The position numbers and the translations under genes are program-made. Positions 4,386 through 9,206 of a stretch of DNA of 9,206 nucleotides are shown here, piece after piece. Location: assembly GCA_949127695.1 (NCBI GenBank), contig CASBQH010000281.1, positions 1 through 9,206 on the forward strand, written 5' to 3'. The notes beneath the pieces are model-generated. The model did not search any database, was not told where the DNA came from, and saw only the letters and a program-made list of their open reading frames with translations. Each line of letters starts with the position of its first letter. Within the stretch, counting starts at the first letter, position 1. Origin of the DNA: Synechococcales cyanobacterium PMM_0073. GTDB taxonomy: Bacteria; Cyanobacteriota; Cyanobacteriia; Elainellales; Elainellaceae.

Positions 4386-6242
4386 ATGGCAAACTACTGG
4401 GCAATTGAAATTGGGATCAGTCAATATCGGTTTCTGCCGCCTCTGCACTACGCCTCTCGTGACGCTGAGCTGCTGCATCAAGCCTTACTAAAATCTGGGT
4501 TTGCGGCGGGACAATGCTGCCTGCTGGCCGATCAGATCACGCAGACTGCCGCCGATCCAGGCTTACCTTCTAAGGAAAATATTCAGGCGGCGCTAGCCCG
4601 ATTCCAGGCCGCGATCCAGCCAGAAGATTTGCTAATTTGCTTTTTTAGCGGCTACGGGCTGCAACACCAGGGCAAAGACTACCTGCTGCCCATTGCAGCT
4701 GATCCGCAAAACACTGCCGAGACCGGGCTGGCGATGGCCGATCTGCTGAAGCAACTCAAAGCTACTCCCAGTCAAAATATTCTGCTGCTGCTAGATGCCA
4801 ATCGGGCTGAGGCAGGTCAAGGATTTGGCGCTGAAACCTTGCGGCTAGCTCAGTCGCTCGAAATAGCCGTCTTGCTCTCCTGCCAGCCCGACCAGTCTTC
4901 GCATGAGCCGCTGACGCTACGGCAGGGCATTTTCACCGCTGCGCTGACTGCGGCTTGGGGCAACTGCATGACGCTAGAGCAGCTTGCCCGCCAGCTGAGT
5001 CAACAGCTCCCGCAGCTGAGCGCAGAATGCTGGCGGCCTCGGCAAGATTTACAGGCTGTAGTCCCAGCCCAGCTGTGCTATCAGCTGCTTGTTCCTAGTG
5101 ATGCCAGCCAGCCCAGTTTGCCAGCTGTGACAGACGGCGTTCAGGCTGATCAAAATGTCCAGCAGCCTGTCCAGAGACCTGTCCAGAGACCTGTCCAGAG
5201 ACCTGTTACCCATACCGCTGGGCTACTACAGCCAGCCGCAGGACTCCAACAAAAGCTAGCGGCTCTAGTAGCTCAAACCTTTCCTGGGGCTGGCAGCTCG
5301 GCCACAGAAAGCTCAATTTCCAATGATTTAATCTCCAGCCGCTCCAGCCGTGATGCAGCAGTGCTGACGTTTCCTGATGGCTTAGATCAAGCTGGACTTA
5401 GCGATCAGTTCTTTTGGCGTCGGCTGCTGGCGCAGGGCGGCTTAATTGGCGGGATTTTGCTGTTTGGCGTAATTTTGCGAAACAGTGGCAGTCTAATCAA
5501 TGCTGACGCTAATTCAGCTTCTAATTCAGCGATTGCGCCACAAGCTGCCCAGTCTATTCAATCCGCCCCGTTCGACACCAATCTGCCAGTCCAGCCGTCT
5601 GATTCGCCACAGCCAGCGGCAGTCAATACCCTGGCTCCAGAGCTACTGATGCAGTCTGCTCAAACGGCATTTGAGGCGCAGCAGTACGAAGAGGCAAACC
5701 GGCAGCTGGGGCAAATTCCGGCAGCGCAGCGCAGCACAGCACCGCAGCAGCTTTTAGAGCAGGTGAACCGGGAGCTGCTGAACCAAGCCAAAGCCACCCT
5801 GATTCGGGCGCGTAGCCCCATGCCCGAAAATCAGGTTTCTGATTTAGCAGATGCGGTCAAAGTAGCTCGCTTGATCCAGCCAGATCAGCCGCTCTATGCA
5901 GAGGCTCAGCAGCAGATCGACCGCTGGAGTCGGCTGATTTTAGATATGGCGCAAGGCCGAGCCGAACGCGCCAGTCAAGCAGATGCGGCAGATGCGGCCA
6001 AGAGCTACAGCAAGGCGATTGCGGCGGCTCGACTCGTGCCCAGCGATCAGGCAGCCTATGAGCAGGCGCAGCAGGCGATTAGCCTCTGGAGTCAGAAAAT
6101 TTTGGATCTGGCTCAGAGCAGCGCCAAGGCAAACGAACTTGATTTGGCGATTCAAATTGGTGAGTTGGTTCCCTCCAACAGCTCTGACTATGCGGCAGCG
6201 CAAGAGGCGATTGCGAGCTGGCGCAACCAGCCTTTGCCCTAA
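4386..6242 (+). CDS. orthocaspase-family pseudoprotease with membrane segment and C-terminal helical repeats
   Basis: A 618-residue protein. Residues 1-235 form a caspase (peptidase C14, p20-like) domain: WAIEIGISQY (5-14) as strand 1, LHYASRDAELL, DLLICFFSGYG (81-91), DYLLP and ILLLLDANRA (132-141). In active members the two signature loops read SGHG and DxC; here the His is Tyr90 and the Cys is Asn139, so proteolysis is very unlikely. Nearby His94 and Cys166 are not at the catalytic positions. Then come a Gln/Pro-rich linker with PVQR repeats (261-274), a membrane helix at about 347-365 (LLAQGGLIGGILLFGVIL), a Ser/Ala/Pro linker, and a helical region (417-618). That region contains three related units with a Pro-x-[DSN]...Y-x-x-AQ-x-x-I-x-x-W pattern around residues 499, 552 and 596. 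Inferred role: membrane-bound scaffold or signalling pseudoenzyme. No strong Shine-Dalgarno precedes the ATG. Confidence 0.87.
   Translation: MANYWAIEIGISQYRFLPPLHYASRDAELLHQALLKSGFAAGQCCLLADQITQTAADPGLPSKENIQAALARFQAAIQPEDLLICFFSGYGLQHQGKDYLLPIAADPQNTAETGLAMADLLKQLKATPSQNILLLLDANRAEAGQGFGAETLRLAQSLEIAVLLSCQPDQSSHEPLTLRQGIFTAALTAAWGNCMTLEQLARQLSQQLPQLSAECWRPRQDLQAVVPAQLCYQLLVPSDASQPSLPAVTDGVQADQNVQQPVQRPVQRPVQRPVTHTAGLLQPAAGLQQKLAALVAQTFPGAGSSATESSISNDLISSRSSRDAAVLTFPDGLDQAGLSDQFFWRRLLAQGGLIGGILLFGVILRNSGSLINADANSASNSAIAPQAAQSIQSAPFDTNLPVQPSDSPQPAAVNTLAPELLMQSAQTAFEAQQYEEANRQLGQIPAAQRSTAPQQLLEQVNRELLNQAKATLIRARSPMPENQVSDLADAVKVARLIQPDQPLYAEAQQQIDRWSRLILDMAQGRAERASQADAADAAKSYSKAIAAARLVPSDQAAYEQAQQAISLWSQKILDLAQSSAKANELDLAIQIGELVPSNSSDYAAAQEAIASWRNQPLP
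5166..5207 (+). repeat. 12-bp in-frame tandem repeat coding for PVQR
   Basis: Three exact copies of CCTGTCCAGAGA (5166-5177, 5178-5189, 5190-5201) and half a fourth encode PVQR-PVQR-PVQR-PV in the linker after the caspase-like domain. The copies are identical at the DNA level, which suggests recent expansion. Confidence 0.9.
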
Positions 6243-6275
6243 ATCTGCTGTCTCTAGATCAGGTTTGCTATCTTT

Positions 6276-6297
6276 AACTAAACGTCAACTAAACGTC
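6276..6297. repeat. 11-bp exact tandem duplication after the caspase-like gene
   Basis: AACTAAACGTC occurs at 6276-6286 and 6287-6297 in the 171-bp gap before the adenosine-deaminase-like gene. No terminator hairpin is evident in this gap. AT-rich sequence with a possible -10 (TATATT, 6372-6377) lies further right. Confidence 0.8.
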
Positions 6298-6404
6298 AGC
6301 TGGTCATTTGGCGCAGCAGAGCTGAGTTTTCCAAATTTGCCTGCGCTTGCATTCACAGCTCTATACAGTTCTATATTGTCTAATTTAGATTTCCTTTACA
6401 GAAA

Positions 6405-6408
6405 GAGG
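6405..6408 (+). promoter_or_regulatory. ribosome binding site deciding a GTG start
   Basis: GAGG is followed by 5 nt and then GTG at 6414. This spacing supports GTG as the start of the adenosine-deaminase-like gene. The nearby ATG at 6424 is in another frame. Confidence 0.7.
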
Positions 6409-6413
6409 TTGCA

Positions 6414-7448
6414 GTGGCACTATATGCAGAGTTACATCGCCATTTGGGCGGTTCTGTAGTTCCCAGAGTTCTCTGGCGCTACTTTCAAAGAAGTCAGCCT
6501 GATTCGGCGGAGCGATTTGCCAACTACGAGGCATTTGAAACATTTTATACCCGTCCGCGCAATACCCTAGACGAATACTTAGAGCTACATACGCTGGTTG
6601 AGAAGGTGCAGACTGAGGCAACGCTGCCCTACTTCATTTTTCGACTGATGCGTGGAGCCTATGTGTTTGAAAATCTGGCTTACCTAGAGCTGCGCTACAC
6701 GCCCTATCTGCGGACGCCCGAACATCTGAGCCAGTCTGAGCGGATTGAGCTAATGGCGCGGATTGTCGAAGTGGTGGGCCAAGCCAGCCAGGTGAGCGAA
6801 TATCCAATCGTCAACAGCCAGATTCTCTGTATGCATTCGCGGCTGCCCTACGAGGTGAACCGGGCGATTGTCGATCTGGCGGCGCAAATGCGGCAATATG
6901 TCTGCGGCATTGATCTAGCGGGGGGCGACAACCACTACGGCGAGCGGATGTCAGAATATACCCAGCTCTATGACTATGCGCGCTCGCTGGGGGTGAACAC
7001 AACTGGGCATGTTTACGAAACGCCAAATGGCTGTCATCCAGAGCTGCTGCCCTACCTGATGCGGATTGGTCACGGCATTCAGATTCCGCTCCAGCATCCA
7101 GAGCTACTGCCAGAGCTAGCGCGACGCGGTCAATGTCTAGAAGTTTGCCCCACGACCTATCTCAAAACTGGGACATTGCAAAGCCTCCAGCAGCTAAAGG
7201 TGGTGTTTGATCGCTGCTTTGAGGCTGGAGTAGATATTGCAATCTGCACTGACAACGCAGGGCTGCATGATATGCGGCTGCCGTTTGAGTATGAGAGCCT
7301 GCTGACTCAGGATATTATCAGCTTTCAGCAGCTACAGCTCTGTCAGGAAGCCGCCTTCCGCCACGCCTTTGCCTGGAAATATCAGCAGCGGCCAGAGTCA
7401 ATTCTCAACGGGATTTTGCGGCCTCAGCCTGATTTGGTCAAGTCCTAG
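6414..7448 (+). CDS. adenosine deaminase-family metallohydrolase
   Basis: A 344-residue cytosolic TIM-barrel hydrolase of the adenosine/AMP deaminase family. Expected zinc ligands are present: ELHRHLGGS (H8, H10) near the N-terminus, H199 in GHVYE, and D280 in TDNA. Catalytic-type residues are present as Glu202 (HVYE in place of the usual HAGE) and His220 in RIGHG. GIDLAG (165-170) and EVCPTT (243-248) are further family landmarks. Compared with mouse ADA, the Asp after HxHL (Asp19, which contacts the ribose) is Gly12, and the second Asp of the DD pair (Asp296, which contacts the purine) is Asn281. The substrate may therefore not be adenosine; a related nucleoside or modified base is possible. 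It starts at GTG with a good GAGG site, 171 bp after the caspase-like gene, and converges on raf1. Confidence 0.85.
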   Translation: MALYAELHRHLGGSVVPRVLWRYFQRSQPDSAERFANYEAFETFYTRPRNTLDEYLELHTLVEKVQTEATLPYFIFRLMRGAYVFENLAYLELRYTPYLRTPEHLSQSERIELMARIVEVVGQASQVSEYPIVNSQILCMHSRLPYEVNRAIVDLAAQMRQYVCGIDLAGGDNHYGERMSEYTQLYDYARSLGVNTTGHVYETPNGCHPELLPYLMRIGHGIQIPLQHPELLPELARRGQCLEVCPTTYLKTGTLQSLQQLKVVFDRCFEAGVDIAICTDNAGLHDMRLPFEYESLLTQDIISFQQLQLCQEAAFRHAFAWKYQQRPESILNGILRPQPDLVKS

Positions 7449-7469
7449 CAAGTCCTAGTCAAGTCCTAG
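7440..7469. repeat. three copies of a 9-bp unit spanning the stop codon
   Basis: AAGTCCTAG occurs at 7440-7448, 7450-7458 and 7461-7469. The first copy contains the real TAG stop of the adenosine-deaminase-like gene. The third TAG is in the same frame, so the duplicated DNA would re-encode the LVKS-stop ending after readthrough. The array fills most of the 28-bp gap between two convergent genes, and no hairpin terminator is evident there. Confidence 0.8.
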
Positions 7470-7476
7470 CTATGGC

Positions 7477-8616
7477 TCACTCGTCGATCTGCCACAGCTC
7501 TTTGTTGTAGCTTTCATCTAGCACTTTTTTGGGACGCAGCACCAGCATGAGTCGGCCTAAGAGCGGCAGATCTGGCTCAGCTTCAAACCAGTCGAGCTGG
7601 ATCTGCCCCGCTCGTTCCACGACAAAGTAGCTGTCTTCGGTCCACTGGCGCTCGGCGCGATCAATCAGCAGCAGCACTGCTTCTGCTGGTGCTGAGCCTG
7701 AGGCGGGCTGGGTCGCCTCGTGGACGGGCAGCTGGTCGCCCTCGGCCAAGATCAGCACGGGGTCTTCGGCAGACAGCACCACCTGCCAGCCGGGAAGCGC
7801 CACCCAAGCACCTGCGCCGCTAAACCGCACCAGCTGAAACTCCCCTTCAGCTTCACTCAGCGGCACAGCCTGCAAGTCGGCTGGCGTCAGGGGCAGCTTG
7901 CCCGCAACCGGCATAATTCGCGGCTGGTCGCTGGCCGACTCTTGCCGATAAATCGGCAGTCTGGGGGCAGGGCGGCTGCGCGTCACGCTGAAGTCAGTCA
8001 GCAGCTTTTCAACTGTCTGTCGCGCCGAATTGCTTTTGGCAAACCGCAACGCCTGGGCAATCAGCCGCGAACGAGCCTGCAAATCCGCCTGCTGTCGCGC
8101 CAGCTTCCAATAGAAATAGGCTACGGCATCGTCTGGATAGGCGGCAAACTCAGTGGGCTGACGTGCTGGCAGGCGGGGAAATTCTTTCAGCGCCTTGGCC
8201 AGTTCATGCGCTCCTTCTGAGTCAATGCCGCGCTCGACCAGCAGAGTGGCAGCGGCTACTCGCTCTGGCTGGGTCAAGATCCGCAGCTCATAGAGCGAAT
8301 CGCTGCCCGTTTGCTCAAACCGCGCCAGCACAGATTCAGCCGCGCCGCCGCCCACCAGCGACCCATAGACCTGCGCTGCTACCGTCACTTGGTTTTGCTG
8401 AACTGGTTCAAACCCAGTTTCCTCAAAGATCTGCTGCTGCGACAAGCCCGCCTTTTGCAGCTTCTGACAGGCATTCCCCCAGCTCACCCAGTTGCCAGAC
8501 TTACGCCGCAAGGCTTGCAGCAGGCTGGCTTGATCCAGATCTTGATCAGCCTGCTCCTGCCCTATTTCTGGCTCAGGTTGACTTGATAAATCTGGTTTTT
8601 GGGGCGGCACAGTCAT
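7477..8616 (-). CDS. raf1: RuBisCO accumulation factor 1 (Raf1) assembly chaperone
   Basis: Raf1 is a dimeric chaperone that binds RbcL antiparallel dimers after chaperonin folding and helps build the RbcL8 core before RbcS displaces it, in the cyanobacterial cytosol or nascent carboxysome. This 379-residue protein has the family's order. A disordered acidic N-terminus (1-28) is followed by a helix-turn-helix-like region (about 30-90, SLLQALRRKSGNWVSWGNAC and LSQQQIFEETGFEP), an alpha-helical domain to about 210 (including YPDDAVAYFYWKLARQ), a linker with LPIYR (220-224), and a beta-rich dimerisation domain from about 232 (PRIMPVAGKLPLT) to the end (LMLVLRPKKVLDESYNKELW). Length is normal and no key part looks missing. 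It is transcribed alone, convergent to the adenosine-deaminase-like gene and divergent from the membrane protein at the right end. Confidence 0.93.
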   Translation of the reverse strand: MTVPPQKPDLSSQPEPEIGQEQADQDLDQASLLQALRRKSGNWVSWGNACQKLQKAGLSQQQIFEETGFEPVQQNQVTVAAQVYGSLVGGGAAESVLARFEQTGSDSLYELRILTQPERVAAATLLVERGIDSEGAHELAKALKEFPRLPARQPTEFAAYPDDAVAYFYWKLARQQADLQARSRLIAQALRFAKSNSARQTVEKLLTDFSVTRSRPAPRLPIYRQESASDQPRIMPVAGKLPLTPADLQAVPLSEAEGEFQLVRFSGAGAWVALPGWQVVLSAEDPVLILAEGDQLPVHEATQPASGSAPAEAVLLLIDRAERQWTEDSYFVVERAGQIQLDWFEAEPDLPLLGRLMLVLRPKKVLDESYNKELWQIDE

Positions 8617-8643
8617 AGTCTAGCCTTGGCTTTCAATCTCTAT

Positions 8644-8679
8644 AGATCTTGTATGGGCAAAAGATCTTGTATAGGCAAA
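8644..8679. repeat. 18-bp tandem duplication upstream of raf1
   Basis: AGATCTTGTATGGGCAAA (8644-8661) is followed directly by AGATCTTGTATAGGCAAA (8662-8679), with one difference (G8655 versus A8673). It lies 28-63 bp upstream of the raf1 start, where its promoter or leader should be. Confidence 0.85.
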
Positions 8680-8707
8680 CTGTACCGCAATTTTGCTTCA
8701 GGCATAT

Positions 8708-8777
8708 CGCCAGTTTCCCAGCGCCAGTTTCCCAGCGCCAGTTTCTCAGCGCCAGTTTCTCAGCGCCAGTTTCCCAA
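8708..8777. repeat. five tandem copies of a 14-bp unit (minisatellite)
   Basis: CGCCAGTTTCYCAG is repeated five times without spacers (8708-8721, 8722-8735, 8736-8749, 8750-8763, 8764-8777). Copies 1 and 2 have CCC, copies 3 and 4 have CTC, and the last ends AA instead of AG. It lies in the 247-bp divergent gap between raf1 and the membrane protein gene. I see no gene in this gap. Confidence 0.95.
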
Positions 8778-8863
8778 CTCAACTCGCCGCCTCGCAACCT
8801 GGTAATCTAGAAGCAGGCTGGCAGGCTGTTGCTCAAGCAAGTTATCTAAGTAAATTGAGTCTC

Positions 8864-9206
8864 ATGAACTATCTGATTGCGGTGCTAGCTGATCGAATTC
8901 AGGCTGAAGCCGCCTATTCTGAACTGGAAACTCAGGGGTTTGCAATGCCGCAGGTCAGCATTTTGGGCAGCGGCCATCAAACCGCCGACGAGTTTGGCTT
9001 CATTGACCCCCAAATTCCGGCGCGCAAGCAGGCCAAGCTGATGTCCTTCTGGCTGGTGCCGTTTGGGTTTCTGGGCGGCTGGCTGTTTAACCTGTCCACG
9101 CAGTATCAGCTGGTGCCCGCCGCAGGTGAACTTGGCAACCACCTGCTCGGCGGGCTGCTCGGCGCAGTTGGGGGCGCAATGGGCAGCTTTTTTGTCGGGG
9201 GTAGCA
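8864..9206 (+). CDS. cyanobacterial membrane protein, partial (3' end outside the window)
   Basis: An open frame begins at ATG 8864 and continues without a stop to the window's end, giving 114 residues. The first 35 (MNYLIAVLADRIQAEAAYSE, then GFAMPQVSILG) have a beta-alpha-beta pattern like the small domains of general-stress/YflT-type proteins. A polar stretch follows, then a hydrophobic helix at about 60-76 (FWLVPFGFLGGWLF) and a Gly-rich hydrophobic segment at about 94-113 (LLGGLLGAVGGAMGSFFVGG). It resembles conserved cyanobacterial membrane proteins of unknown function. Only a weak GAG precedes the ATG. The long antisense frame at 8885-9142 is its shadow. Confidence 0.75.
   Translation, partial: MNYLIAVLADRIQAEAAYSELETQGFAMPQVSILGSGHQTADEFGFIDPQIPARKQAKLMSFWLVPFGFLGGWLFNLSTQYQLVPAAGELGNHLLGGLLGAVGGAMGSFFVGGS

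Noticed and set aside
4255..4491. 78-codon plus-strand ORF before the caspase-like gene
   Set aside because: It overlaps the start of the much better supported caspase-like frame, runs through the 11-bp repeats, and its product has no recognisable features.
4662..4886. His94 or Cys166 as an alternative catalytic dyad in the caspase-like protein
   Set aside because: They sit outside the SG-x-G and LDA-x-R loops that carry the dyad in this family, and Cys166 lies on the strand after the active-site loop.
5983..6459. 158-codon plus-strand ORF across the end of the caspase-like gene
   Set aside because: It is Arg-rich out-of-frame translation of the helical repeat region and has no good start context.
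8163..8618. 151-codon plus-strand ORF opposite raf1
   Set aside because: It lies entirely within raf1 and has the Ala/Arg/Pro-rich composition of an antisense frame of GC-rich DNA.
8708..8777. CRISPR array
   Set aside because: The 14-bp units abut directly with no spacers, are too short for CRISPR repeats, and no cas gene is nearby.
8885..9142. 85-codon minus-strand ORF at the right end
   Set aside because: The plus strand here encodes a coherent membrane protein from ATG 8864; the minus frame has no protein-like pattern.

Overview
The window is from a cyanobacterial chromosome. The diagnostic genes are a stand-alone CAAD/CURT1 thylakoid-membrane protein, the RuBisCO assembly chaperone Raf1, a large orthocaspase-type protein and a cyanobacterial-style thioredoxin-fold [2Fe-2S] protein. 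Base composition looks mid-50s % GC by eye. The highly iterated palindrome GCGATCGC, abundant in many cyanobacteria, was not seen. I can place the organism only as a probable filamentous or Leptolyngbya-like lineage, with low confidence.

Layout. Positions 1-235 hold an AT-richer stretch with a possible start-less gene remnant on the minus strand, then the leader of the CAAD gene (236-646, +). A strong 14-bp hairpin (665-700) separates it from a convergent minus-strand block. In order of transcription, right to left, that block is: a secreted Pro/Ala-rich hypothetical protein (4094-3423), ribosomal protein L32 (rpmF, 3354-3181, a 57-codon gene that is easily missed), a cytosolic sulfite-oxidase-fold molybdoenzyme (3107-2511), MurQ etherase (2483-1560) and a [2Fe-2S] ferredoxin-domain protein (1314-733). 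The molybdoenzyme and murQ are 27 bp apart and may be co-transcribed. The ferredoxin gene follows a 245-bp gap with its own AT-rich, repeat-bearing upstream region.

From about 4095 to 4385 lies a divergent promoter region with two sets of short direct repeats. To its right on the plus strand are a 618-residue orthocaspase homologue (4386-6242) and an adenosine-deaminase-family protein (6414-7448). The caspase homologue has lost both catalytic residues (Tyr for His, Asn for Cys) and carries a central membrane segment and C-terminal helical repeats. Convergent to these is raf1 (8616-7477, -). A 247-bp gap containing five tandem copies of a 14-bp unit precedes a plus-strand membrane protein (8864 onward) that runs off the window.

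The genes do not form one obvious pathway. They look like ordinary chromosomal cyanobacterial housekeeping (photosynthetic membrane shape, carbon fixation, translation, cell-wall recycling, redox) plus a signalling or scaffold-type pseudocaspase. The two points most worth a second look are that pseudocaspase and the density of short, locus-specific tandem duplications (10-18 bp units) in most of the intergenic gaps and in two coding regions. There is no mobile element, CRISPR array, tRNA or rRNA that I can support.
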